Assembly: GCA_902780385.1 (NCBI GenBank)
Contig: CACZFF010000009.1
Span: 19,008-83,007 of the forward strand
DNA length: 64,000 bases
From: an uncultured Lachnospiraceae bacterium
Lineage (GTDB): Bacteria; Bacillota; Clostridia; Lachnospirales; Lachnospiraceae
Reading direction: 5' to 3'
Below are positions 53,903 to 62,904 of the stretch, in pieces. The translations under genes and the position numbers were made by a program. Position 1 is the stretch's first letter, and every line of letters begins with the position of its first letter. The notes below the pieces were generated by a model, which saw only the letters and a program-made list of their open reading frames with translations, was not told the origin of the DNA and did not search any database.

Positions 53903-55594
53903 CTATTCCTCATACAACAGATAGGGCCTGCGCTGTGCTTTGAAGGCTTCCACGTCCTCCTGCCAGGAGGCGCTGATCTCCTCTGCGCTCCTGCCCTCCT
54001 CGATCATAAGGCGGATCCGGTCCGTGCCGCACAGATAATCGATCCAGTAGTGCCCGTCTCCGTCCGGGTTTCCGAAAAAGGAGATCCCCGGGTTCTGTAT
54101 CTTCATAATATTGCGGGTATCGATCACATAGTCCAGGTTGAAATGCTCGTCCAGAATCTGTGCAAGAGGGATTTCCCTCAGGTCTTTCCCGTAACAGGTC
54201 TGTCCCTGGAAGGCAGGCGAATGTGCGCCCTCCATGTCCTCAGGTGTAAATGTGAAATCATATCCCTCCGTGCCTTCCAGCCATGGACTGCCGAAAATCT
54301 CAAAAGGATGTGCCGTTCCCCGCCCGACGGAACAGGCCGTTTTTTCAAACAGGCAGGTGGAAGGATAGAGATAGACAGCCCGCATATCCTTGAGGTTGGG
54401 AGAAGGTCGAGTCACCAGCGCGGTCAGTGTGTCATGTCTGTAATGATCACAGGGCACCACTGTCAGGCTGCAGGCATCCTTTCCGGCCGGCAGCCAACCC
54501 TCGCCGTTGATCATCTGTGCCAGTTCACCCAGGGTCATGCCATGCACGACCGGGATCGGCAGCATACCGACGCCGGAATAAAAACCGTCCTGCAGGATCG
54601 GGCCGTCCACATAGAAACCGTTGGGATTGGGGCGGTCCAGAATCACCACTTCCTTGCCGGCCTCCGCACAGGCATCCATGAGGTAATACATGGAAATATA
54701 GTAGGTATAGAAACGAAGCCCCACATCCTGGATGTCTACAACAAGCGTGTCAAAACGATCAAGATCCGCATCGGAAGGGTACATGGATCCGCTGCCATAG
54801 AGGGAGACGACCGGTACACCTGTCTTCTCGTCCGTGTAGCTTTCCACCTGCGCCCCGGCATCTTCTGTTCCGCGGAAACCGTGTTCCGGAGAAAAAGCCA
54901 CTGTCACATCGACGCCCTGCCGGATCAGAGCATCCAGAATGTGTTCGCCGTATTCCATCGGTGTGCCATCCGCATTCTGTCCGAAAGGCACAAGGCCTTC
55001 TGCCTGCGCAGAATCCGCCGCAGCTCTGCTGTCTTCCCAGTCTTCGCTGTCTTCCCGGTCTTCGCTGCCTTCCATATCTTCACCCTTGTCAGATTCCGTT
55101 TCTGCGTTGATACCGGTATCCATCGGAACATCCCCGGCGGCGCTCTCTGCAGGCTCCTCTTCTATGATTGCGTTTCCCACGATCCCTGTCTGGTTGGAAA
55201 AAACAGCTGTGCGTTTTCCCTCCAGAAGAGGCAGATACAGGTCCGCACGTTCATCACCATAAACAACTGCTTCTGAAGCTGTCTCCGTATCCATCGGCAA
55301 AGACTTTTCTTTTGAAGCAATAACAGATTCCGCAGCTGTACTGTCGGGGCCCGCCTGCTCAGTTCCAGACACTGCTGAAGCTGATTCCGCAGCCGAATTG
55401 CCTGAAATCGTTTGCTCCGTTCCGGGCATTGGTGAAACCGACTCAGAAGCGATCTGCCCGGCCTGATCTGAAGCATCTCTTTTTCCGCCGGCTCCGTTGC
55501 AGCCCGTGAGCAAAGAAGCCGTCATAGAAGCTGTTATCGCCAGGGAAAGGACTATTTTCATCCGGCAGTTCTTCCGGCAGCCCCTTTTCTTCAT
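53903..55594 (-). CDS. namZ: NamZ-like exo-N-acetylmuramidase lipoprotein (DUF1343)
   Basis: Predicted surface lipoprotein of 563 residues. The signal sequence ends in a lipobox (MTASLLTGCNG). The DUF1343 domain, known as NamZ (family GH171), removes terminal MurNAc from peptidoglycan fragments; motifs here are VFSNQTGIVG, VAFSPEHGFRGTEDAGAQV, VDIQDVGLRFYTYYISMYYLMD, LDRPNPNGFYVDGPIL and VHGMTLGELAQMINGE. Two low-complexity stretches stand out: Ser/Ala-rich after the lipobox, and an acidic insertion (about 60 residues with GSEDREDSEDWEDS) between the first strand and the SPEHG motif inside the catalytic domain. The start at 55594 has GGAGG 12 bases upstream. Confidence 0.88.
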   Translation of the reverse strand: MKKRGCRKNCRMKIVLSLAITASMTASLLTGCNGAGGKRDASDQAGQIASESVSPMPGTEQTISGNSAAESASAVSGTEQAGPDSTAAESVIASKEKSLPMDTETASEAVVYGDERADLYLPLLEGKRTAVFSNQTGIVGNAIIEEEPAESAAGDVPMDTGINAETESDKGEDMEGSEDREDSEDWEDSRAAADSAQAEGLVPFGQNADGTPMEYGEHILDALIRQGVDVTVAFSPEHGFRGTEDAGAQVESYTDEKTGVPVVSLYGSGSMYPSDADLDRFDTLVVDIQDVGLRFYTYYISMYYLMDACAEAGKEVVILDRPNPNGFYVDGPILQDGFYSGVGMLPIPVVHGMTLGELAQMINGEGWLPAGKDACSLTVVPCDHYRHDTLTALVTRPSPNLKDMRAVYLYPSTCLFEKTACSVGRGTAHPFEIFGSPWLEGTEGYDFTFTPEDMEGAHSPAFQGQTCYGKDLREIPLAQILDEHFNLDYVIDTRNIMKIQNPGISFFGNPDGDGHYWIDYLCGTDRIRLMIEEGRSAEEISASWQEDVEAFKAQRRPYLLYEE

Positions 55595-55753
55595 CACAAA
55601 AGCCATCCTCCTCCGGTGCAAAACAGACCGGCGCACCCGCAAACAGGCTGCACCGGTCTGTATCTAATTTGTCAAATCTGTAAGAGCTGAAGTGCCATAT
55701 AAAGTTTACAAAGACAACAGCGCCCCACCGGCTATATTAAGATCAGCAGCGGA

Positions 55754-56176
55754 TCAGTTGGACCCTGCGTCTTTTGCCTCCGCGCCGGCATCTTCGGCAG
55801 CAGCTGCATCTTCGCCGGCTTCTTCGGCAGCGCCTGCTTCTTCTCCGGCTGCTTCCGCTTCGCCCTCTGCAGCCTCTTCGGCACCCTCTTGCTGCCCATT
55901 GACAGTAAGCCCCATCTGTTCGAGCTGCTCCGGAGTCAGGACGACGGCATCTGTTGCTGCTGAAGCAGCGATCTCGGATGCAGCTGCTGCAGCATCTTCA
56001 GACGACATCTGCTTATCGCCGATGGTTCCCATACCGACACCCCAATGGAAAGAGGCCCAGACTGAACCCACCACGATCACGGCTACAAAAATACCGAAGA
56101 TAATTGCCCAGAGCTTATAATTGACCTTCACTTCATTTTTTTTCTTTTTGTTTTTGATTTTAACTGTGTTGGACAT
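55754..56176 (-). CDS. Small single-pass membrane protein with Ala/Glu tail
   Basis: Not recognised. It has 140 residues: a Lys-rich start (KIKNKKKKNEVKV), one membrane helix (LWAIIFGIFVAVIVVGSVW, about 25-43), a short middle part (MGTIGDKQMSS, VVLTPEQLEQMGLTVNGQQ) and an Ala/Glu/Gly tail of repeated EEAGEDAA-like units. The ATG at 56176 follows AGGAAGTGGCAGG. It is probably cell-envelope associated; base patterns match the other tailed proteins of this genome. Confidence 0.75.
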   Translation of the reverse strand: MSNTVKIKNKKKKNEVKVNYKLWAIIFGIFVAVIVVGSVWASFHWGVGMGTIGDKQMSSEDAAAAASEIAASAATDAVVLTPEQLEQMGLTVNGQQEGAEEAAEGEAEAAGEEAGAAEEAGEDAAAAEDAGAEAKDAGSN

Positions 56177-56196
56177 TCCTGCCACTTCCTCCCGTT

Positions 56197-56946
56197 TTAC
56201 TGCTTTCTCTTGAATTGCTTCTTTTTACGGCATCCTGCATGCACCTGAACACATGTGCAGGGGTGCAGCGGATAATACCGGTTGTTGGTCAGATAAATCA
56301 TGGAGTGAAACCACTCGTTCCAGTGTTCCACCACATAAAACAACACCATCACCGCCATTGTGGCCTTCGTGACTGGCATGTAGATCTGCACAAGAATCCG
56401 CAGATCGCTGGCCCCATCCAGATAGGCAGATTCCTGCAGTTCATTGGGAACTCCCGCGAAAGCCGTTCGCATCACAATCAGGTTCCAGGTGTTCACCGCC
56501 GTAGGCAGGATGATGGCCCACCGGCTATCCAGCATTCCCAAGGATTTAACCAGCATAAAGGACGGCACAATCCCCACGCTGAAGTACATCGTAAACACAA
56601 ACATGAATACGAAAAACTTCCGGAACGGCCATCCCTGCCGGCTCAACGCATAGGCCCCCAGCGGGGTCAGAATCATATTGATTGTTGTCCCGACAATCAC
56701 ATAGAACATCGTATTTCCGTATCCCTGCAATATATTCGGGTTCCGGAATACCGTCTCATACCCCCTCAGGCTGAATCCCTGGGGACCCAGCATCAGTCCA
56801 CGATGCCGAATCAGCAGGATCGGATCACTGAAGGAGGCAAACAGCACATGCAGCAGCGGATACAGGCACACCAGAGAAAGGGCCGTAATAAACGCGTAGT
56901 TCAAGGCTGTCAGACATTTCTGTCCGAAGTTTCTGCGTTCAATCAT
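56197..56946 (-). pseudogene. Sugar ABC transporter permease (LplC type), C-terminus lost
   Basis: The second permease of a carbohydrate importer of the LplB/LplC class. The EAA loop ESAYLDGASDLRILVQIYMPVT and the helices before it are normal. The conserved sequence stops at YLTNNRYYPL; about 45 residues normally follow, but here a short unrelated ending (HPCTCVQVHAGC, then KRKQ) runs to the stop. The join lies around 56260-56275. No solute-binding protein gene follows, although one usually does. The last helix and contact tail are missing, so function is doubtful. GAGGAGGG precedes the ATG. Confidence 0.75.
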
Positions 56947-56958
56947 TCTGCGCCCTCC

Positions 56959-57894
56959 TCACCACAGGCTCGTGTCGTTCACCCGACGGCTGAAAGCATT
57001 GGCCCCTGTCAGGATCGCCAGATTCACCACGGAATTCAGCAGCCCGACAGCCGCGCCATAGCTGTAGTTTCTTTCATACAGGCCTCGCCGGTACACATAG
57101 CTTGAAATCACGTCCGCCGTTTCGTAGGTAGCGGGAGAGTACAACAGAATCACCTTGTCGAACCCCACCAGCATCATCCTGCCAACCCTCATAATCAGCT
57201 GAATCACAATCACCGGCATCAGCGCAGGGATATTTACATGAATGATCCGCTGAATCCGTCCTGCACCGTCCATCGCCGCCGCTTCATGCAGCGATTGATC
57301 CACTCCACTCAGCGTGGCCAGATAAATAATGGTCCCCCATCCTACGTTCTGCCAGATTTCACTTCCCACAAACAGCGTCCGGAAATATTTGGGATCACTC
57401 AGCAGATTCGTACGTTCCACTCCGAAGGCTGCCAATACATCGTTAATGAGCCCGTCAGACTCACTGAATTCCGTCAGCAGGCTGCAGACCACCACGATGG
57501 AGATGAAATGCGGCATGTAGGTAATCGTCTGAATCACATTCTTGTATTTGTTATCCCGCATCTGGTGAATCAGCAGGGCCAGCACAATGGAAGCCGTAAA
57601 GGCGAACAAAATCTGATAAAGGTTAATCAACAGCGTATTCCGGATCAGCCGCCAGGCATAAATGCTTTTCAGAAATTCTTCAAAATATTTCAGCCCCACA
57701 AAGCGGCTGCCGCTGATACCCTTCATCGGCTTGTAATCCAGGAAAGCGATCACGGAGTAATAGATCCCTGCATAATGGAAGATCACATAGTACAGCACAA
57801 CGGGCAGCAGCATCAGATAGATGTAGCGATATCTGTAAAGCTTCTTCCTCAGGGACCTGCCAGACGGCTTCCTGATCGCGCTTTTCTTCCGCAT
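56959..57894 (-). CDS. Sugar ABC transporter permease (LplB type)
   Basis: First permease of the importer, 311 residues with six helices. It has the N-terminal RKKLYRYRYIYLMLLPVVLYYVIFHY segment and the EAA loop EAAAMDGAGRIQRIIHVNIPAL that contacts the ATPase. The ATG at 57894 follows GGAGGAAAAAGGC; the GTG five codons earlier would include that site and is rejected. In this class the ATPase is a shared MsmX-type protein encoded elsewhere, so its absence is normal, but the missing binding protein is not. Confidence 0.88.
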   Translation of the reverse strand: MRKKSAIRKPSGRSLRKKLYRYRYIYLMLLPVVLYYVIFHYAGIYYSVIAFLDYKPMKGISGSRFVGLKYFEEFLKSIYAWRLIRNTLLINLYQILFAFTASIVLALLIHQMRDNKYKNVIQTITYMPHFISIVVVCSLLTEFSESDGLINDVLAAFGVERTNLLSDPKYFRTLFVGSEIWQNVGWGTIIYLATLSGVDQSLHEAAAMDGAGRIQRIIHVNIPALMPVIVIQLIMRVGRMMLVGFDKVILLYSPATYETADVISSYVYRRGLYERNYSYGAAVGLLNSVVNLAILTGANAFSRRVNDTSLW

Positions 57895-58056
57895 GCCTTT
57901 TTCCTCCACGAACGTCCATTTACATCAGACAATTGATCCGGATGACTATAAACAAAATCTGTCTCACCATTGAGCATCTCAAGTGTACCGTTGCGTGTAT
58001 TTTTGTTCAATTTGTCTTTTTATTTCCCATTTGCTAAATCGCAATTTAACAACTAT

Positions 58057-58105
58057 GCAAAAAACAAACGCCTTTGCGATTTTCAAAGCCTGAATCGCAA
58101 AGGCG
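58057..58105 (-). terminator. Terminator of the AraC-type sensor gene
   Basis: Minus-strand stem CGCCTTTGCGATT / AATCGCAAAGGCG (13 bp) followed by TTTGTTTTTTGC. It separates the regulator transcript from the permease genes downstream. Confidence 0.9.
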
Positions 58106-58136
58106 CCTGTTTGCTGCCCTTTTCTTACTTTCTCAC

Positions 58137-60356
58137 TCATTCTTTCTGGTGCTGCGCCCTGTATTCCCCAGGTGTGACACCGGCGTATTCCTTGAATTTA
58201 CGGGTGAAGCTCGCCAGATCCATATATCCGCATTCCGTCACAACATCCCGGATTACAAGGTCTGTTCCGGTCAGCAGTGCCCTGGCTTTTTCCATTCGCA
58301 GTCCGGATACCACCTGTATATAAGTCAACCCTGTTTCATCACGCAGAAAATGGTTGATGTACGTCGGGGAATATCCCGCCATCTCCGATAGTCTCCCCAG
58401 CGAGAAATCCGGCTCACAGCCATGCTCCTGAATCAGTTTCAGAATATTGTCCCGCTTTTTCTGTGTCTCTGCCTTGCGCCGTTCTTCCACCGCCGCACAG
58501 TTTTTTCTCGTCAGTTCCCGCATCAGCGCAGCGAAAGCTTTCTCATCGCTGAAGGCCTCCGCTGTTGTGTGCTCCTGACCAAACTGACGCGCCGCTTCCG
58601 GTTCGCATGCGCTCAGCGCGTTCACATACAGGTTGTATCGCATGTATCCGGTGTTCAGCATTCCTCCATGGGGAAACTCAGCGTTCATGTTGCCCAGCAG
58701 ATTCTCCAACTGAGCGCTGGCTGCTGAATAATCCACGCTGCGCAGGCTTTGCAGGTAGAGATCGTATGCTGAAGCCCGTCCACTGCCTCCTTCCGCTGGC
58801 GTATCATCTGCTTCATACAGGTATACCCGTTCTCCGCTATCCCGCTTCCGATTGTTCAGCACAATATAGGCCTCCAGGAAGCTGCCCGGCAGGTTCCGGA
58901 TCCCATCTGCCATTCCTCCGCAGTACAGTCTGGGGTTCTCAAGGCCAAAGGCCAACAGCTGATCCGACAGTTCCAGGCACTGCTCTTTCCGCTGGTCTTC
59001 CGTTCCTTTCGGCAGACAGATGAACGCAAAGCATTCATCCCCCTCCAGCCACACGCTGTAAAGGGTCATGTCTTCCATTCGAATCTCCCGCATCGCAGCC
59101 TGCAGAAGCGCCGGGTTCCGGTCTCTGGGCACCGTCAGCACCGCATATACATTCCCGCCCTTTGCTATTTCAGGAAAAATCTGCTTCGCCTGTTCCTCGT
59201 CGTACCGTCCCCGCAGCATGCCGGCCAGCATCTGCGTGCGCACATACGGTTGCTGACTGGCGATGGTATCGTTCAGTTTCTTCATCTGGGTCTGCACGTT
59301 TTTCAGATGCCGGTCGATGTATTCCAGTTCTCCGTTTTCGGCCTGAATATCGGTTCCGCCCCCCGCGGTGTTCAGCAGCTTTCGAATCGGTCGGTAGGAG
59401 TATCTGGCCAGCGCATAGGCCAGCAAAATCAGCCCCCCCATTGTGGGCAGAAGAATCAGCACCATTCTGCCGCTCATTTCACGGCTGTCAAAATAAAGCC
59501 GCTCCAGGTGTACGCCGGCCACAATGTGCAGTCCATTCTGATTGCTCAGCATGTGAAGCACGTCCCAGGATTCCCCGCCAAGATTGAAGGAGGAAATTTT
59601 CCCGGCCGCATTCCGAATCATCCGCAGCCTGGCACCTTCCTCCTGCGCCATGTTTTCCCACGCATACAGCAGCGTCAGATTTGATGAATACAGATAGAAG
59701 TAGCCCGGTTCGGTGCCAATGTAGTCCGACGCGGCACTCAAAAGCTCGCCACTATCCACAATAAAGGCAAATACACCCCGCTGTGCCGGCTCCTGTCCAT
59801 AATAAGGCACCAGCACCGCCAGCGATCCCGCCAGATTGCCCGCACCGGGAGCCGTATACAGCGGAATCACCGTCAGATTCAGTGCACTGTTCAGCCGTGT
59901 GAAAAAGCTGGAGTAGTCCGCGCTGAATTCATCTGCCATCCGTTCTTCAAATTCCTGATAGCTCATTACACCGTCCGCGGTATGAATATTCATACTCCCG
60001 ATGGCATAATAGCAGGTCCTTGCCCGCAAAGAGTGGCTGTTCTGCAAAACCCGAAGATAGGCCGTAATCCGTTCGTTTTCTCGCTCCGTTTCCTCCGACA
60101 TGTCCAAAGATATATTGTTGACCGATGTCTGATATTCACGAATCAAGGCGTCCAAGTGATCCGCAAACTGCGTCACTGTACGCCGGTATAGCTCCTGGGA
60201 AGTGTTTGCATAATGGAATCGCAGCATGAAAAATACCGCTGCTCCCACAATCAGCACTGGAATCAGTGCAATGCAGCAATAGGAAATAAAATATTTCCGG
60301 TAATCGCTCTTACCACGGCGGCACCGTTTGTTTCGATCCCCTGTCCTGTGCGGCAT
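58137..60356 (-). CDS. Membrane-bound AraC-family regulator with extracytoplasmic sensor
   Basis: A 739-residue one-component sensor-regulator typical beside LplB/LplC importers. A membrane helix (ISYCCIALIPVLIVGAAVFFMLRF) near residue 30 and another (MVLILLPTMGGLILLAYALARY) near residue 300 flank an extracellular sensing domain of about 250 residues. The C-terminal AraC DNA-binding domain has two helix-turn-helix units (FSLGRLSEMAGYSPTYINHFLRDETG; VIRDVVTECGYMDLASFTRKFKEYAGVTPGEYR). It probably controls the adjacent permease genes in response to an outside glycan. The ATG at 60356 fits the basic start; an ATG 10 codons earlier is possible. Confidence 0.9.
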   Translation of the reverse strand: MPHRTGDRNKRCRRGKSDYRKYFISYCCIALIPVLIVGAAVFFMLRFHYANTSQELYRRTVTQFADHLDALIREYQTSVNNISLDMSEETERENERITAYLRVLQNSHSLRARTCYYAIGSMNIHTADGVMSYQEFEERMADEFSADYSSFFTRLNSALNLTVIPLYTAPGAGNLAGSLAVLVPYYGQEPAQRGVFAFIVDSGELLSAASDYIGTEPGYFYLYSSNLTLLYAWENMAQEEGARLRMIRNAAGKISSFNLGGESWDVLHMLSNQNGLHIVAGVHLERLYFDSREMSGRMVLILLPTMGGLILLAYALARYSYRPIRKLLNTAGGGTDIQAENGELEYIDRHLKNVQTQMKKLNDTIASQQPYVRTQMLAGMLRGRYDEEQAKQIFPEIAKGGNVYAVLTVPRDRNPALLQAAMREIRMEDMTLYSVWLEGDECFAFICLPKGTEDQRKEQCLELSDQLLAFGLENPRLYCGGMADGIRNLPGSFLEAYIVLNNRKRDSGERVYLYEADDTPAEGGSGRASAYDLYLQSLRSVDYSAASAQLENLLGNMNAEFPHGGMLNTGYMRYNLYVNALSACEPEAARQFGQEHTTAEAFSDEKAFAALMRELTRKNCAAVEERRKAETQKKRDNILKLIQEHGCEPDFSLGRLSEMAGYSPTYINHFLRDETGLTYIQVVSGLRMEKARALLTGTDLVIRDVVTECGYMDLASFTRKFKEYAGVTPGEYRAQHQKE

Positions 60357-60498
60357 AGTGATCCACAACCTTCCTGCCTGATGCAAAGCAAATATCTGAT
60401 TATATTATACAACAGGCAGAAAGGCATTTCCAGCGTTATATTCATTCGCGAACCTGACAGCCATGAGGCTGCGGCCTGGGGAAGAAGCTTGGATCGAT

Positions 60499-60527
60499 TT
60501 GACAATCGCACCGAAGTCCTCTATAAT
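60499..60527 (+). promoter_or_regulatory. Consensus sigma-A promoter of the maturase gene
   Basis: Perfect TTGACA (60499-60504) and TATAAT (60522-60527) with a 17-base spacer. The transcript would start near 60534 with a short leader containing AAGGAG. Confidence 0.85.
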
Positions 60528-60578
60528 TTTGGAGCATTGTCGGAATGAACAAAAACCCGATTGAGAAGGAGCTGTCCC

Positions 60579-61667
60579 ATGCCGCCACTGGCCATGATGA
60601 TTAAACCCGCGTCCTCTGCCTGCAACATGCGATGCCGCTACTGCTTCTATGCGGATGTGGCCTCCCACCGGGAAACGGCGTCCTACGGCCTGATGCAGCC
60701 GGAGACCATGCATGAGCTGATCCGCCGCGCGTTCCATTATGCGGACAGAACCATTTCCTTCGCTTTTCAGGGCGGCGAGCCCACCCTGGCAGGGCTGTCC
60801 TTTTTCCAGGATTTTGTGCGCACCGTGGATCAGTACAACACCCGGCATCTTGAAATCCATTATGCCCTGCAGACTAACGGGACTCTGCTGACAGCAGAAT
60901 TCTGCCGTTTTCTGGCGGAGCATCATTTCCTGACAGGCGTCTCCCTGGATGGATCTCCAGCTCTCCATGATGCCCTCCGGCGGAATGCGGAAGGACAGGG
61001 AACCCATGCTGAAGTCCTGCGTGGCCTCCGGCTGCTGAAAAAAACCGGCGCGGAATATAACATTCTCTGCGTAGTAACGCAGCCCGTGGCCCTTCACGCC
61101 AGGGAGTGCTGGGATAGCCTGAAGGAACACAAATATCTTCAGTTTATTCCCTGCATTGACGACTTTGACCGTCCTCTTCAGGATTATTCCCTCACAGCCT
61201 CCGCATATGGGCAGTTCCTGATCGATACCTTTGGGCTGTATGAGGCGGCTTTCTTTTCGGGACATCCGGTCAGTGAGCGTCGGTTTGACAATTACCTTTC
61301 CCTGGCCATGGGGATGGAGCCGGAAGCCTGCGGAATGCGGGGCGGCTGCGGGAACTATTTTCTGGTGGAATCGGATGGCAGCGTATATCCCTGCGATTTT
61401 TATGTGCTGGATGCCTGGCGGATGGGAAATGTGCACCAGGATTCCCTGATGCGCATGCGCAAAAGCGGCCCGGCACTTCATTTTGCTGAAACCGCACGAC
61501 CGCTCCCTTCTTCCTGCATGAAATGCTCCTGGCTTTCTATCTGCCGAGGCGGCTGCCGCCGGGATCGGGAGCCCCTGGGTGAGAACAAATACTGTGAAAG
61601 CTATCGGATGTTTTTTGAATCCTGCTGGCCCCGGGTTATGTCCCTGGCCCGGAAAGTGATGCACTAG
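60579..61667 (+). CDS. Anaerobic sulfatase-maturase-like radical SAM protein
   Basis: A radical SAM enzyme of 362 residues resembling anSME, which converts a sulfatase Cys or Ser to formylglycine. The 4Fe-4S cluster motif CNMRCRYCFY lies near the start, followed by SFAFQGGEPTLAG and LQTNGTLL; the C-terminal SPASM region has CGMRGGCGNYF, GSVYPCDFYVL and CMKCSWLSICRGGCRRD, ending in CESYRMFFESC. AAGGAG precedes the ATG at 60579; an upstream in-frame ATG is weaker. No sulfatase gene is in the window, so the partner is elsewhere or lost. A different peptide substrate is possible. Confidence 0.88.
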   Translation: MPPLAMMIKPASSACNMRCRYCFYADVASHRETASYGLMQPETMHELIRRAFHYADRTISFAFQGGEPTLAGLSFFQDFVRTVDQYNTRHLEIHYALQTNGTLLTAEFCRFLAEHHFLTGVSLDGSPALHDALRRNAEGQGTHAEVLRGLRLLKKTGAEYNILCVVTQPVALHARECWDSLKEHKYLQFIPCIDDFDRPLQDYSLTASAYGQFLIDTFGLYEAAFFSGHPVSERRFDNYLSLAMGMEPEACGMRGGCGNYFLVESDGSVYPCDFYVLDAWRMGNVHQDSLMRMRKSGPALHFAETARPLPSSCMKCSWLSICRGGCRRDREPLGENKYCESYRMFFESCWPRVMSLARKVMH

Positions 61668-61729
61668 CTGAAGATAAAAAGAAATTATATTTTGAAGCAA
61701 GCCGCTGCGCGCCGGGACGTGTAACATTT

Positions 61730-62455
61730 CTAAAAGCCGGGAGTCGCGCAAATATGAAGCTTTCGATATTGGAGAGGTGTCATTTTTTCGCTTTGATGAA
61801 ACTGCTTGACAAAATGGGATGCGTTGCAAAAGCCACAACGCAAACCTATCTCTTCAATGGAGGCGTCCGTGATTCGTAAAAGTTCTTTCGCATGATTCAG
61901 ACGAACGTGAGTCAGGCAGGAAGAAAAAGGAATTCCGACCTCTTTAAAAAAGAGACGTGATAAATAGCTTGGATTCAGATGCATATCTTCGGCAATCTTA
62001 TTCAGATGCAGATCTGACATATATTCTTCATCCAGGAGATTCAAGACTTTTTTCACGTGTACATTTTTAATAAACAGCGGGTGGCCATAATCTGTTTCAA
62101 GAATGAGCCGTGACAAAATCTGCGTCATAAGCATGGATGCGTATACGTCGCCTGTTATGCTTGCGGGGAACTTGTATAAGAGAACAAGCTTTTCGAATAC
62201 ATCCATTAACGTTTCGGTCCAGCCAATAGAAAAAGCCGCAAATTGGTTTTCTCCCAGCAGAAGTTCACAGTACTTCTGCGCGACAGAACCACCAAACTGA
62301 ATAAAATAGCTTTCTATTTTACCAGAGTGCTCCATGGTATATCCACTGCGGTTGTCGATCAAACCTGTAGCCGCGATGTTATAATCAATACCAATATGGG
62401 AGGAACTGCCTGAGAATTTCAGACTTATGCGCTGATCTCTCCCAAGCAGTTTTAC
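61730..62455 (-). pseudogene. AraC-family regulator, 5' truncated
   Basis: The C-terminal two-thirds of an AraC regulator. The DNA-binding domain is complete (LHLNKIAEDMHLNPSYLSRLFFKEVGIPFSSCLTHVRLNHAKELL; SIEEIGLRCGFCNASHFVKQFHQSEKMTPLQYR). Upstream, IESYFIQFGGSVAQKYCELL belongs to the sensory domain, but the beginning of that domain is missing. Homologous-looking sequence ends near KLLGRDQR (about 62455), exactly where a plus-strand excisionase fragment begins. The reading frame runs on to 62725 through foreign sequence without a fitting start. Confidence 0.75.
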
Positions 62456-62650
62456 ACCAGGATCAATCGGGAGCTGGATATCCCGATTGGTCTGGCGAGC
62501 ATCTACCGGCTGGTGAAGCAGGACGGCTTCCCGTCGGTTACTATTGGCGGCCGGATCTTTGTTGTGGAGAGCAAGGTGGATGAATGGCTGCAGGATCACA
62601 TAAGAAGGAAACTGATTACAGAAAAGGCAGGTGTGAAGGTTGAAGCTTGA
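62450..62650 (+). pseudogene. Excisionase-like HTH gene, 5' truncated
   Basis: The frame reads RELDIPIGLASIYRLVKQDG, then FPSVTIGGRIFVVESKVDEW, a MerR/excisionase-type winged helix as found beside tyrosine integrases. No ATG, GTG or TTG is available before the domain and the open frame is closed by a TGA at 62411; the 5' end is cut at the junction with the AraC fragment. Confidence 0.65.
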
Positions 62651-62840
62651 CCCGAAAAAGCTTTGGTTGACGGTTGATGATGTGGCAACAATGTTGCAGG
62701 TGAAGCGGCCTTGTGCAAAGCGCAAGATGAAAGAGATGGGAGACTGCGTAAATTTAGGCTCTGAGAAGTATCAGATTCTGATGGTTTCCCAGTCGGCCTT
62801 TGATTCGTGGATGAGAAACCACAGGGTAGTCGCTGGTTGA
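62640..62840 (+). CDS. Small HTH excisionase-like protein
   Basis: A 66-residue protein starting at TTG (62640) and overlapping the end of the excisionase fragment. It has a helix-turn-helix of the excisionase/MerR kind: LWLTVDDVATMLQVKRPCAKRKMKEMGDCVNLGSEKYQILMVSQSAFDSWM. It probably binds element ends or regulates the integrase that follows. Whether it is expressed in the decayed element is unknown. Confidence 0.65.
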   Translation: MKLDPKKLWLTVDDVATMLQVKRPCAKRKMKEMGDCVNLGSEKYQILMVSQSAFDSWMRNHRVVAG

Positions 62841-62904
62841 TGGATCTGGCCGGGGAACCCTAAATTCCCCGGCCGATGTCTTATAACGATAAAGGGGGAT
62901 GAGC

